Source: Streptomyces chartreusis (lineage in GTDB: Bacteria > Actinomycetota > Actinomycetes > Streptomycetales > Streptomycetaceae). From it: a DNA stretch of 64,000 nucleotides. The stretch covers positions 5,456,001 through 5,520,000 of the forward strand of contig NZ_CP023689.1 in assembly GCF_008704715.1 (NCBI RefSeq), given 5' to 3'. This document shows positions 30,712 to 39,922 of the stretch, in pieces. Under the pieces are notes generated by a model. That model did no database searches, was not told the DNA's origin, and saw nothing but the letters and a program-made list of their open reading frames with translations. The number at the start of each line of letters is the position of its first letter. Positions within the stretch are counted from its first letter, which is position 1. The position numbers were made by a program, and so were the translations under genes.

Positions 30712-31965
30712 ATGACCTATCGAGACGTCGCCACCAAGCAGGTGCTGATCTGGGCCTTGACCGCCGTCGCCGCTCGTATGCCGGTCGCCATGACGCCGCT
30801 CGCGCTGGTGTTCCTGGTGCGGGAGCGGCCCGGCGGCTACACCCTGGGCGCGACGCTCGCGGCGGCCTATGTGCTCGGCGAGATCATCGGCGCCCCGGTC
30901 CTCGGGATGCGGCTGGACCCGGCCCGCGGCCGGCGTCATCTGGTCGTCGGACTCGCGGGCGGGGCGCTGGGGTTCACCGGACTCGGGATATTCGCCGATT
31001 CGCACCCCGTGGTGCTGGGGGCGTTCGCGTTCCTGGCCGGGGCCGCCCCCTCGGCGGCCGCCGGCGGACAGCGCGCGCTGCTCACGTCCCTGGTCCCGGA
31101 GCGCGCCGTGGCACAGGCGCTGTCCGCCGAGTCGATGCTGATGTCCGGCGTGTGGGCCGTCTCCCCGGTCGCCGTCGCCGGACTGGCCCTCGCGGTGGCG
31201 CCGCGGGTGCCGCTGCTCCTCGCGGCGGTCTGCATGGCGTCGTCGATCGCGGGCCACTGGCTGCTGCCGGCGGGCTGGGCCGGCGGCGACCAGGACGGCG
31301 ACACGGGCCGGGCGAAGACCCGCGTACTGCTGCACGCCTGGCCGGTGTACGTCACCGGCGCGGCCAGCATCACCCTGCTCGGCCTGACCGAACTCACCCT
31401 CCCCGCACTGCTGGAGCAGCGCGGCATCGGCGTGGGCTGGTCCGGTCCGATGCTGGCCGGCATGGCCGTGGGGGCGGGACTCGGTGCGTTCCTGTACGGC
31501 CTGCGATCCTGGCCGGGGCGGCTGCGCTCGCGCAGTGCGGTGCTGATCAGCGGCATGGCGGTGTTCGTGGCGCTGGTCGCGCTGATACCGGGCGCCGCGG
31601 GGATCACGGTCGCCCTCGTCCTCGCCGGCGTGCTCCAGTCGGGCGCGCTGATCACCCGCAACCTGTCCCTGCGCGAGGCCCTGCCACAGAGCGCCCTGGC
31701 CGCCGGGTACTCCGTGCTGTACGCGGCCGCCGGCGCCGGCTACGCGGCGACGGGATCCCTCGCGGGCGGCCTGCTCCAGGTGGTCGCGCCGTCCACGGCC
31801 GTCCTGGCCGGTGTGTCGCTGACCTTGCTGCTCACCGTGCTCGGCTGGTGGGGCGAGGCCCGGCGGGACGTCTCAGGTGCGCCCGGTGACCTGGCGGTCG
31901 GCCTTGCCGGCGGCGCGGAAGGTGCGCCGATAGCTGGTGGGCGTGACCCCGAGTGCCGTCTGTAG
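30712..31965 (+). CDS. MFS-type transporter
   Basis: The 417-residue protein has about twelve hydrophobic segments (for example LIWALTAVAARMPVAMTPLALVF, AVPLLLAAVCMASSIAGHWLL-like and ITVALVLAGVLQSGALI) and an Arg-containing loop MRLDPARGRRH after the second pair, as in major facilitator proteins. ATG 30712 is preferred over the upstream in-frame codon at 30679. Its last 93 bp overlap the 3' end of the convergent GlxA-type gene. The substrate is unknown. Confidence 0.85.
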   Translation: MTYRDVATKQVLIWALTAVAARMPVAMTPLALVFLVRERPGGYTLGATLAAAYVLGEIIGAPVLGMRLDPARGRRHLVVGLAGGALGFTGLGIFADSHPVVLGAFAFLAGAAPSAAAGGQRALLTSLVPERAVAQALSAESMLMSGVWAVSPVAVAGLALAVAPRVPLLLAAVCMASSIAGHWLLPAGWAGGDQDGDTGRAKTRVLLHAWPVYVTGAASITLLGLTELTLPALLEQRGIGVGWSGPMLAGMAVGAGLGAFLYGLRSWPGRLRSRSAVLISGMAVFVALVALIPGAAGITVALVLAGVLQSGALITRNLSLREALPQSALAAGYSVLYAAAGAGYAATGSLAGGLLQVVAPSTAVLAGVSLTLLLTVLGWWGEARRDVSGAPGDLAVGLAGGAEGAPIAGGRDPECRL

Positions 31966-32910
31966 GTGCTGCCGCATCGACTGGGCCGTACCGAAGCCCG
32001 CGGCGTCCGCGACCTGGTCGACCGAGAGGTCGGTGGACTCCAGGAGGTGCCGGGCGCGTTCCACGCGCTGCTGGGTGAGCCACTGGCCGGGGCTGCTGCC
32101 GACCTCCTCGCGGAAACGGCGGGTGAAGGTGCGCACCGACATGGACTCCTGGTCGGCCATGTCCCGCAGCTGGATGGGCTCGTGGAGCCGCCCCAGGGCC
32201 CAGGCGCGGGCCGTGGTCGTGGACGACTGCTGCGGGTCGGGGACCGGGCGGTGGATGTACTGCGCCTGGCCGCCGTCGCGATGGGGCGGTACGACCGTGC
32301 GGCGGGCCACCTCGGTGGCGATCGCCGTGCCGTGGTCGCGGCGCACCATGTGCAGGCACAGGTCGATCCCGGCCGCGACCCCGGCCGACGTCAGCACGTC
32401 GCCGTCGTCGATGAAGAGCACGTCCGCGTCGACCTCGATGCGCGGGAACAGCCGCTGGAAGCGCTCGGCGTCGGCCCAGTGGGTGGTCGCCGGGCGCCCG
32501 TCGAGCAGGCCGGCCGCGGCGAGGACGTACACGCCGGTGCAGATGGAGGCGAGCCGGGTGCCGGGACGGATGCGGGCGAACGCGGCGGCGAGCTCGTCGG
32601 TCAGCACGCCCTCCTCGAAGACGGGGCCGAGCTCGTACGACGCCGGGATGATCACGGTGTCGGCGGTGGCCAGCGCCTCGGGGCCGTGCTCGACCTGGAT
32701 GGCGAAGTCGGCGTCGGTCCGCACGGTGCCCGGCGGCCGGATCGAGCAGGTCACGACCTCGTACAGGTGCCGCCCGCGGGCGTCCTTGGGGCGGCCGAAG
32801 ATGCGGTGCGGGATGCCCAGCTCGAAGGGGAGCAGTCCGTCCAGCGCGAGGACGACCACGCGGTGCGGGCGGAAATCCGACGGCGTACGGTGCTCCGGCT
32901 CACTGCTCAT
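31873..32910 (-). CDS. GlxA-family transcriptional regulator (DJ-1/PfpI plus AraC HTH)
   Basis: The 345-residue protein has an N-terminal DJ-1/PfpI-like amidase domain (VVVLALDGLLPFELGIPHRIFG; LASICTGVYVLAAAGLLDGR, with the elbow Cys kept) and a C-terminal AraC-type double helix-turn-helix (SMSVRTFTRRFREEVGSSPGQWL; VDQVADAAGFGTAQSMRQHL). It diverges from the MFS gene at 32982, a likely target, and overlaps the MFS gene at 30712 tail to tail. Confidence 0.93.
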   Translation of the reverse strand: MSSEPEHRTPSDFRPHRVVVLALDGLLPFELGIPHRIFGRPKDARGRHLYEVVTCSIRPPGTVRTDADFAIQVEHGPEALATADTVIIPASYELGPVFEEGVLTDELAAAFARIRPGTRLASICTGVYVLAAAGLLDGRPATTHWADAERFQRLFPRIEVDADVLFIDDGDVLTSAGVAAGIDLCLHMVRRDHGTAIATEVARRTVVPPHRDGGQAQYIHRPVPDPQQSSTTTARAWALGRLHEPIQLRDMADQESMSVRTFTRRFREEVGSSPGQWLTQQRVERARHLLESTDLSVDQVADAAGFGTAQSMRQHLQTALGVTPTSYRRTFRAAGKADRQVTGRT

Positions 32911-32981
32911 GGCTCGATCCTAACGAATGCTGTCCTTCGGGCCAATGGCTCCGGGGTGGCGCAGGCCCGAAGCTCGTTGTC

Positions 32982-34292
32982 GTGACGCAGACAACCCCCG
33001 CCACCGCCGCCAACGCGGCCACGTCCCCGACGAGGCCGCGTCGTCCCCGTATCCACCGCGCCTGGTTCGTCGCCGCCGTCGCCTTCGTGACGATCCTCGG
33101 CGCGGCCGCCTTCCGCTCCCTGCCGGGACTGCTCATCGACCCGCTGAACGAGCAGTTGGGCTGGTCACGCGGCACGATCGGGGCTGCCGTCTCCATCAAC
33201 CTGGCCCTGTACGGCCTGACCGCCCCCTTCGCCGCCGCACTGATGGACCGTTTCGGCATCCGGAGGGTCGTCGCGGCCGCCCTGACCCTGATCGCGGTCG
33301 GCTCGGGACTGACGTACTGGGTGACGGCGGCCTGGCAGTTGCTGCTGTGCTGGGGCCTGCTGGTGGGACTCGGCACCGGTTCGATGGCGCTGGCCTTCGC
33401 CGCCACGGTCACCAACCGCTGGTTCACCGAGCGGCGCGGCCTGGTCACCGGCATCCTCACCGCCGCCTCGGCCTCCGGCCAGCTGATCTTCCTGCCGGTG
33501 CTGGCCCTGATGGTCGACGCGGGCAACTGGCGCCCGGCCGCCGTCACGGTCGCCCTCGCCGCCCTCACGGTCGTCCCCTTCGTCTGGCTGCTGCTGCGCG
33601 ACCACCCCGCCGACGTGGGCCTTGCGCCGTACGGCTCGCAGGAGTTCGTGCCGAAGCCGCCGCCCGCGCAGGGCGCCGCCCGCCGGGCCGTCACGGTCCT
33701 CTTCTCGGCCGCCCGCACCGGCCCCTTCTGGCTGCTGGCCGGCACGTTCGCGATCTGCGGCGCCTCCACCAACGGCCTCATCCAGACCCACTTCGTGCCC
33801 GCCGCCCACGACCACGGCATGCCCGTCACGGCCGCCGCCTCGCTGCTCGCGGTCATCGGCGTCTTCGATGTCGTCGGCACGATCTTCTCCGGCTGGCTCA
33901 CCGACCGCTTCGAACCGCGCCGCCTGCTCGCGGTCTACTACGCCCTGCGCGGCATCTCCCTGCTCTTCCTGCCGATGCTGCTCGCGCCGAGCGTCCACCC
34001 GCCGATGCTGTTCTTCATCGTCTTCTACGGCCTCGACTGGGTCGCCACGGTCCCGCCGACCGTCGCCCTGTGCCGTGAGCAGTACGGCGAGGACAGCGCG
34101 ATCGTCTTCGGCTGGGTCCTCGCCTCCCACCAGGTGGGCGCCGCACTGGTCGCCTTCGTCGGCGGCGTCGCGCGGGACGTCTTCGGCACGTACGACATGG
34201 TCTGGTACGCGTCCGGGGCGCTGTGCGCGGCGGCGGCACTGATGGCGCTGGTGATCAGGCGGAAGCCGGTGGCGGTGGGGATGGCGGCTTAG
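32982..34292 (+). CDS. MFS transporter
   Basis: The 436-residue protein has an Arg/Pro-rich cytoplasmic start and about twelve membrane helices. It includes the MFS loop DRFGIRRVVAAALTL after helix 2 and NRWFTERRGLVTGILTAASASGQ around helix 4-5, a pattern of oxalate/formate- and monocarboxylate-type porters. It starts at GTG. The GlxA-type regulator is divergent, 71 bp away. Confidence 0.92.
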   Translation: MTQTTPATAANAATSPTRPRRPRIHRAWFVAAVAFVTILGAAAFRSLPGLLIDPLNEQLGWSRGTIGAAVSINLALYGLTAPFAAALMDRFGIRRVVAAALTLIAVGSGLTYWVTAAWQLLLCWGLLVGLGTGSMALAFAATVTNRWFTERRGLVTGILTAASASGQLIFLPVLALMVDAGNWRPAAVTVALAALTVVPFVWLLLRDHPADVGLAPYGSQEFVPKPPPAQGAARRAVTVLFSAARTGPFWLLAGTFAICGASTNGLIQTHFVPAAHDHGMPVTAAASLLAVIGVFDVVGTIFSGWLTDRFEPRRLLAVYYALRGISLLFLPMLLAPSVHPPMLFFIVFYGLDWVATVPPTVALCREQYGEDSAIVFGWVLASHQVGAALVAFVGGVARDVFGTYDMVWYASGALCAAAALMALVIRRKPVAVGMAA

Positions 34293-34305
34293 GAACCGGA
34301 CGGGG

Positions 34306-34914
34306 CTAAAGGAACCGCCCCTTGTGGAACAGCAGCGGTGGTTCGTCCCCGTCGCTCACCCCGAGGGCGTCCACCCGTCCTACGACGATGAGGTGGTCGC
34401 CGCCCGTGTGCACCGCGTGGATCGTGCAGTCGATCCACGCGAGCGTGTCCGCGAGGCGGGGGGAGCCGGACACGGGGGCGGCGTCGTAGGTCACCCCGGC
34501 GAACTTGTCCGCCCCGCTCACCGCGAAGGCGCGGCACAGCCCGCCCTGGCCGGCGCTCAGCACGTTAACGCAGAACACGCCCGCGCGGGCGATGCGCGGC
34601 CATGTCGCCGACGTACGGCCGACCATGAAGGCGACCAGCGGCGGGTCGAGGGAGAGCGACGAGAAGGACTGGCAGGCGAAGCCCGCGGGAGCGTGCGGGG
34701 CCTCGGTGCCGGCCGGGGCCGTCACGACGACCACGCCGGTCGCGAAGCTGCCGAGCACCCGCCGGAACTCGTCCTGCGGGATCGGCGCGCGTTCGTCCTC
34801 GCCGACACAGCGCAACGCCGGGCGCGGCAGCGCCTGCACGGGCGGTGCGTCGGCCGACCTCAGATAGCGGACGGCGGCGGCCGCCATCCCTGCGTGTCCC
34901 ATCACGAGACCCAT
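34306..34914 (-). CDS. flavin reductase-like (FMN-binding) protein
   Basis: The 202-residue protein has the flavin-reductase split-barrel pattern: FRRVLGSFATGVVVVTAPAG, FACQSFSSLSLDPPLVAFMVGRTSATWPRI, FCVNVLSAGQ and a late GDHLIVVGRVDALG. These enzymes supply reduced flavin to two-component monooxygenases such as HsaAB-type steroid hydroxylases; no oxygenase partner is visible here. The first ATG (34914) directly follows the shared operator, leaving no normal Shine-Dalgarno; ATG 34887 (GCAGGG upstream) is an alternative. Confidence 0.87.
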   Translation of the reverse strand: MGLVMGHAGMAAAAVRYLRSADAPPVQALPRPALRCVGEDERAPIPQDEFRRVLGSFATGVVVVTAPAGTEAPHAPAGFACQSFSSLSLDPPLVAFMVGRTSATWPRIARAGVFCVNVLSAGQGGLCRAFAVSGADKFAGVTYDAAPVSGSPRLADTLAWIDCTIHAVHTGGDHLIVVGRVDALGVSDGDEPPLLFHKGRFL

Positions 34915-34919
34915 TGAAA

Positions 34920-34934
34920 CTGACGACTCGTCAG
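34920..34934. promoter_or_regulatory. shared operator, site 5
   Basis: CTGACGACTCGTCAG is a perfect arm match (CTGACGA/TCGTCAG), only 5 bp before the flavin reductase ATG. Confidence 0.75.
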
Positions 34935-35046
34935 ATTGGAAGGGGTGTGCGGGGGTGCGGGAACACCGTGCTCGCGCTGCGCACATGGGGTGGGGGGCAC
35001 GGCCGACGCTCCGGAGGGCGACAGGCCGGGTGAGAGCGAATCGGCG

Positions 35047-35892
35047 TCAACGTCCCTTGAACTCGGGGCTCCTGCGCTCCACGAAGCTCGCCACGCCCTC
35101 CCGTGCGTCCCGCGTCGTCATGTTGATCTCCTGTGCGGCCGCCTCCGCGGCGAAGGCCGAGACGCGGTCGGATTCCAGGGAGGCGTTGACGAGCTGCTTG
35201 GTGAGGGCGAGCGCGCGGGTCGGGCCGGCGGCGAGGCGGTCCGCCCACTCGCGGGCCGTCTTGTCCAGCTCCCCGTCCGGGACGACCCGGTTGACCAGGC
35301 CCAGCCGCTCCGCGTCCGCGGCGGTGAGCGCGTCGCCGAAGAACATCAGTTCCTTGGCGCGGTGGGTGCCGGCCAGGCGCGGGAGGAGGTAGGCGCCGCC
35401 GCCGTCGGGGACGAGGCCGCGCCGTACGAACACCTCGATGAACCGTGCGGACTCCGCGGCCAGTACGAGGTCGCAGGCGAACGCCAGATGCGCGCCGATG
35501 CCGGCCGCGGTGCCGTTGACGGCGGCGATCACCGGCTTCTCGCAGTCCAGCACGGCCGCGATCAGCCGCTGGGCGCCGAGCCGGATCGTACGGGCGACGT
35601 CACCGGCGACCCGCTCCGTGCCGGCCGGCGTCCCGCGCAGGTCGGCGCCCGCGCAGAAGCCGCGGCCCGTGCCCGTCAGCACCACCGCCCGCACGTCCGG
35701 GTCCGCGGAGGCGCCGGCGAGCAGCTCGATGATGCGGTCGCGCTGGCCGGGGGTGATGGCGTTGAGGGCGTCGGGCCGGTTGAGGGTGATGCGGCAGACC
35801 TGACTGTCAGTGGCGTGGTGTACCAACGAATCGACGGAATTTACGGACGCACGGGGGGAATCGGGCATGCTCATCTCACGGTCGGTAGTCAT
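35047..35892 (-). CDS. enoyl-CoA hydratase/isomerase-family protein (PaaG-like site)
   Basis: The 281-residue crotonase has both oxyanion segments (GTGRGFCAGADLRG; AVNGTAAGIGAHLAFACD). The two catalytic glutamates of true hydratases are missing: CEL is AHL, and the PEILLG position is VFVRRG. The Asp of PaaG-type delta3-delta2 isomerases is present in GLVPDGGG. Isomerase or another crotonase reaction is therefore more likely than hydration. It follows the acyl-CoA synthetase gene by one base, so they form an operon under the operators near 38152. Confidence 0.88.
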   Translation of the reverse strand: MTTDREMSMPDSPRASVNSVDSLVHHATDSQVCRITLNRPDALNAITPGQRDRIIELLAGASADPDVRAVVLTGTGRGFCAGADLRGTPAGTERVAGDVARTIRLGAQRLIAAVLDCEKPVIAAVNGTAAGIGAHLAFACDLVLAAESARFIEVFVRRGLVPDGGGAYLLPRLAGTHRAKELMFFGDALTAADAERLGLVNRVVPDGELDKTAREWADRLAAGPTRALALTKQLVNASLESDRVSAFAAEAAAQEINMTTRDAREGVASFVERRSPEFKGR

Positions 35893-35893
35893 G

Positions 35894-38119
35894 TCAGCGG
35901 CACACCACCAGCGCGTCCAGCGCCACCGCGCCCTGGCCCCTGGGCAGCACCATCAGCGGGTTGATGTCGAGCTCCGCGAGCTCGTCCCCGAGTTCCAGTG
36001 CCATGCGCTGCACCCGCAGGACGACTTCCACGAGCGCGTCGAGATCCGCCGGGGGCCGCCCCCTGACCCCGTCGAAGAGGGCCCGCCCGCGCAGCTCGGC
36101 ACACATGTCGCGGGCCTGCTCCTCCCCGAAGGGCGGCACGCGTACGGCCGTGTCGTTCAGCACCTCTACCAGCACCCCGCCCAGCCCGACCGTCACGGTC
36201 GGCCCGAACAGCTCGTCGTGCGTGGCGCCCACGACCATCTCGACGCCCCGCTCGACCATCTGGCAGACCAGGACGCCGTCCAGGGAGACGTCCTCGTAGC
36301 GAGCGATGTCGGTCAGTTCGCGGTAGGCGTCGCGGACCTGGCTTGCGGAGGTCAGCCCGATCTTGACCAGGCCGAGCTCGGTCTTGTGGGCGATCCGCGC
36401 GCCGGACGCCTTCATCACCACGGGGTAGCCGACCAGCCCCGCAGCCCGTACGGCAGCCGCCGCGCTGGTCACCAACTGCTCGCGCGGAACCCGGATCCCG
36501 TACGCCCGCAGCAGCTGCTTCGCCGCGTGCTCGCTCAGCTGCTGTCCCGGGCGCATCAGTGCCTGCGCCTTGCGGCAGGACGGCGAGGGGGTGCGCGCGG
36601 CCTCGTCGAAGGGGGAGCGGTAGCCGCTGACGAAGCGGTGGTGGTCGAGGTAGGCGCGCACGGCGGTGATGCAGTTCGCCACCGTGCGGAAGGTCGCCAC
36701 GCGCGAGGAGCCGAGCAGGACCTCGCGGTAGGCGGGCTCGGTGCCGACCGGCGATCCCCACACCACGCAGACCAGCTTGTCCGTGCGTTCGGCGGCGTCC
36801 ACCAGGTCCTGGACGAGCCGGTCGCTGAGGGGCGGGAAGGGCCCGGTGATCGGGCAGATCAGCACCCCCACTGCGGGGTCGTCGAGGATGGCGTCGATGA
36901 TCTTCCGGCCGCGCCAGTCGCCCACTGGGTGGCCGCCGTTGTCGACGGGGTTGGCCACGCTCAGGTACTCGGGTATCCACTGGTGCAGCTCGGCCTGCTT
37001 GGCCTCCGACAGCGCCGGCAGCCGCAGTCCCGCCTCGGTCGCCAGGTCGGCGAAGTGCGCGCCCGTGCCGCCGGAGATGGAGTAGACGACGACGCCGTCG
37101 GCGCGGGGCGGCCTGGCGCGGGCCAACAGGGCGGCGGTGTCCTGGAGTTCGTCGAGGCCGTCGACGCGGATCACGCCGTACTGCCGCATCGCCGCGTCCA
37201 CCACCGCGTCCGCGCCGGTCAGCTTGCCGGTGTGCGAGGCGGCCGTGCGGGCGCCGGTCTCGGTGCGGCCCACCTTGACCGCGACGACCGGCACACCGCG
37301 GCGGGCGGCGCGGTCGGCGGCCAGCAGGAAGGCGCGGCCGTCCTTGAGGCCCTCGACATAGGCGGCGATGGCGCCGACCTCGGGCCGCTCGGCGAAGTAG
37401 GAGATGAAGTCGGCGCACTCCAGGTCGGCCTCGTTGCCGGTCGGCGCCCAGTGGGACAGGCGGATGCCGAGCTCCTGGAGGGCGAAGACGGGACGGCCCT
37501 GGTGGCCGGACTGGGTGATGAGGGCGATCGCGGGACCGTCGAGGTCGTCGCGGAACCGCTCGAAGGCGTTGAGGTTGGTGTTGGGGCCGAGGAGCCGCAT
37601 CCCGGACCGCTCGACGGCGGCGGTGAGCCGGTCCTGCGCCGCGGCGCCCTCCTCGCCGGTCTCGGCGAACCCGGAGGCGAAGACGACGGCGAACTTCACC
37701 TTGGTCTCGGCCAGTTCCTCGATCACCGGCAGGGGGTCGGCGACCAGCAGCACGGCGAGATCGACCTGCTCGGGCAGGTCGGCGACGGCAGCGGAGCACG
37801 GGATGCCGAAGACGGACGTACGGCTCGGGTGCACCGGGTGGAGCCGGGCGCCGACCCGCTCGGACCAGGCGATCAGCTGGCGGGTGACACCGGTGTTCGG
37901 CCGGCCCTCGGCGTCGGAGGCGCCGATCACGGCGACCGACTCGGGCCGGAAGAGACGGTCCAGTTCGGGCACGTCGCAGTACAGGGGACGGCCGCTGACG
38001 TCGAGATCGTCGACCTCGGCGGGCCGGCCGTGGACGGCGGGCCCGGGTTGCTCGCCACAGGCGATGACCCGGGCCCGGCGGGAGTCGGTGGTGAGGGTGC
38101 CGTGGGTTGATCCAAGCAT
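35894..38119 (-). CDS. NDP-forming acyl-CoA synthetase (fused alpha-beta)
   Basis: The 741-residue protein joins a CoA-binding/ligase half (LFRPESVAVIGASDAEGRPN, LLGPNTN, ALITQSGHQG) to an ATP-grasp half (LLRAYGIRVPREQLV, YPVVMKASG, AHKTELGLVKIGL, LAELDINPLMVL). ASHTGKLTG contains the histidine expected to be phosphorylated. It would make an acyl-CoA with cleavage of ATP to ADP, a second activation route beside the AMP-forming ligase. Two operator copies precede it. Confidence 0.9.
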   Translation of the reverse strand: MLGSTHGTLTTDSRRARVIACGEQPGPAVHGRPAEVDDLDVSGRPLYCDVPELDRLFRPESVAVIGASDAEGRPNTGVTRQLIAWSERVGARLHPVHPSRTSVFGIPCSAAVADLPEQVDLAVLLVADPLPVIEELAETKVKFAVVFASGFAETGEEGAAAQDRLTAAVERSGMRLLGPNTNLNAFERFRDDLDGPAIALITQSGHQGRPVFALQELGIRLSHWAPTGNEADLECADFISYFAERPEVGAIAAYVEGLKDGRAFLLAADRAARRGVPVVAVKVGRTETGARTAASHTGKLTGADAVVDAAMRQYGVIRVDGLDELQDTAALLARARPPRADGVVVYSISGGTGAHFADLATEAGLRLPALSEAKQAELHQWIPEYLSVANPVDNGGHPVGDWRGRKIIDAILDDPAVGVLICPITGPFPPLSDRLVQDLVDAAERTDKLVCVVWGSPVGTEPAYREVLLGSSRVATFRTVANCITAVRAYLDHHRFVSGYRSPFDEAARTPSPSCRKAQALMRPGQQLSEHAAKQLLRAYGIRVPREQLVTSAAAAVRAAGLVGYPVVMKASGARIAHKTELGLVKIGLTSASQVRDAYRELTDIARYEDVSLDGVLVCQMVERGVEMVVGATHDELFGPTVTVGLGGVLVEVLNDTAVRVPPFGEEQARDMCAELRGRALFDGVRGRPPADLDALVEVVLRVQRMALELGDELAELDINPLMVLPRGQGAVALDALVVCR

Positions 38120-38151
38120 CGGTCCGCCCGCTCCTGTGTGACAGCGATTAA

Positions 38152-38166
38152 CTGACGCAGTGTCAG
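38152..38166. promoter_or_regulatory. shared operator, site 6
   Basis: CTGACGCAGTGTCAG, 32 bp before the acyl-CoA synthetase start, followed by ATTA. Confidence 0.65.
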
Positions 38167-38176
38167 ATTAAAGGAA

Positions 38177-38191
38177 CTGACACTCAGTCAG
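38177..38191. promoter_or_regulatory. shared operator, site 7
   Basis: CTGACACTCAGTCAG lies 25 bp beyond site 6, centre to centre, so two dimers could bind close to each other. Confidence 0.55.
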
Positions 38192-38273
38192 GAACGGCTG
38201 TGCACGCAAAGTTGAGCGGAACAGCACTCCGCGCCCGGCGGAGCAGGTGCCAGGAGGAGCCCCGGCGGCGCAC

Positions 38274-39761
38274 TCACAGCACCGCCAGCACCTCCTTCGC
38301 CACCCGCTCGCCCGACCGCACCGCCCCGTCCATGAAGCCCATCCAGTACGTGGAGGTCTCCGTCCCGGCCCAGTGGATGCCGCCGACCGGCTCGCGCAGG
38401 GCGGGGCCGTACCGGGTCAGGACGCCGGGTGCGGCGATGGAGACGGGGCCGCCGCGGGTGTAGGCCTCGTTGTTCCAGCGTTGCAGGACGAAGGAGGTGG
38501 GGGAGGCCGCTTTCGCGCCGAAGTACGTCGTGTAGTCCTTCAGCACCGCCGCCCGCACCTCGGCCTCGCTCGCCGCGTCCAGCTTGCGGGCCTCGTCGGC
38601 CTCGATGAAGCCCATCAGGGCGCCGAAGGAGGCGTCGGGCGGGGAGTTGTCGAAGGTGGAGCTGATCACGCCGGTGTCGCTGACGACCTGGCCGTTGAGG
38701 CCGTCGGCACGCCAGAAGGGGGTGTCGTAGATGGCGATGGCCTTGCCCACCGAGGCCATCGGCAGTCGCTGGGTGAGCTGGTCGCGGGCGGCCGGCAGGA
38801 GGGGGTCGTAGGTGATGCGGGCGGCGATGGGCGGGGGCACGGCCACGACGACCTTCCCCGCGGTGACCGTGATGCCGTCGGCCGTCACGACGTAACTGGC
38901 GCCGGACCTGGCGATCGTGCGCACCGGGGCGCCGAGCACCACCCGGTCGCCGAGCGTGGCGGCGAGCTTGATCGGCACCAGCTGGGAGCCGCCGACGAAG
39001 CGCAGTTCCTGGGCGCCGCCCGCGGTCTCGGTGAGGCGTTCCAGGGTGCCGGGGTTGGCGGAGTTGCCGGCGGCGGCGATGTAGAAGAGCACGAACAGGA
39101 AGGAGAGTTCGCTGGGTTCGGCCGAGAAGATCGACGTGCAGGCCACGTCGAAGAGGAACTTGGCGGACGGGATCACGGCGTTGGCGCGCAGCCACGTTTC
39201 GAAGGTCTGCCGGTCCCATTCGTCGGCCTTCGCGGCGGTCCAGGGCGCGTCGACCGGGATCTGCTTGGCCAGGTCGTCGAGCTTGGCCTGCACGATCGCG
39301 GCGTTGGCGAGCCCGGCCGCGTCGATGGGCGGGACGGAGCCGAGGATGCCGTCGGTGGCGTACGGGGTCCTCCTGCCGTCCTTGTAGAGGAGGTTGTTCC
39401 CCGTGTTGTAGGTGGTGAAGGTCTGTACGCCTAGAGAGTCGGCGAGGGCCCGGATGCGGTCCTGGGTGGGGCCGATGAACTCGCCGCCGCCCTCGGTGAC
39501 GCCGCCGCCCGCCAGGTTCAGGCCCAGCACCCGGCCGCCGACCCGGTCGCGCGCCTCCAGGACGACGACGGACCTGCCGGCGGCCACCAGGTCGCGGGCG
39601 GCGGTGAGTCCGGCGAGGCCGGCGCCGACGATCGCGACGTCGGCCTGGCGATGCGCCCCGGCGGCCGAGGCCGGGCCGGCGGCGGTGAGGGCCGCGGCGC
39701 CGGCGGTGGCGGCGGCGCCGCCCAGCAGGGAGCGGCGGGAGAGTTGTCTTTCGCGTGCCAC
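38274..39761 (-). CDS. secreted flavin monoamine oxidase
   Basis: The 495-residue protein has a twin-arginine signal (RRSLLGGAAATAGAAALTAAG, cleaved near ASA) and an FAD-dependent amine oxidase body: VAIVGAGLAGLTAARDLVAAG near the mature N-terminus, LEARDRVGGRVLG, and the C-terminal FAD contact HWAGTETSTYWMGFMDGAV. It oxidises amines to aldehydes with release of peroxide. The start is GTG 39761 with GGAGG six bases upstream; the longer frame would spoil the signal. No shared operator is present. Confidence 0.88.
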   Translation of the reverse strand: MARERQLSRRSLLGGAAATAGAAALTAAGPASAAGAHRQADVAIVGAGLAGLTAARDLVAAGRSVVVLEARDRVGGRVLGLNLAGGGVTEGGGEFIGPTQDRIRALADSLGVQTFTTYNTGNNLLYKDGRRTPYATDGILGSVPPIDAAGLANAAIVQAKLDDLAKQIPVDAPWTAAKADEWDRQTFETWLRANAVIPSAKFLFDVACTSIFSAEPSELSFLFVLFYIAAAGNSANPGTLERLTETAGGAQELRFVGGSQLVPIKLAATLGDRVVLGAPVRTIARSGASYVVTADGITVTAGKVVVAVPPPIAARITYDPLLPAARDQLTQRLPMASVGKAIAIYDTPFWRADGLNGQVVSDTGVISSTFDNSPPDASFGALMGFIEADEARKLDAASEAEVRAAVLKDYTTYFGAKAASPTSFVLQRWNNEAYTRGGPVSIAAPGVLTRYGPALREPVGGIHWAGTETSTYWMGFMDGAVRSGERVAKEVLAVL

Positions 39762-39922
39762 GTGCGTCCTCCGTCGTAGCGAGAGGGAGTGGAGCTGGAA
39801 AGTGGAGCCGAAAAGCTGAACAGGGCTCACATTCTGGCTCCGCACGAGGGCGCGGTACAGAGATCTCCCGCAACTTATGACTCACAAGTAACAGGAGATC
39901 TGCGTAGGAGAGTTGAGGGCGG

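Noticed and set aside
35810..38110. 766-codon plus-strand frame
   Set aside because: Antisense to the acyl-CoA synthetase, rich in Gly/Arg/Val/His with no domain; a frame kept open by codon bias.
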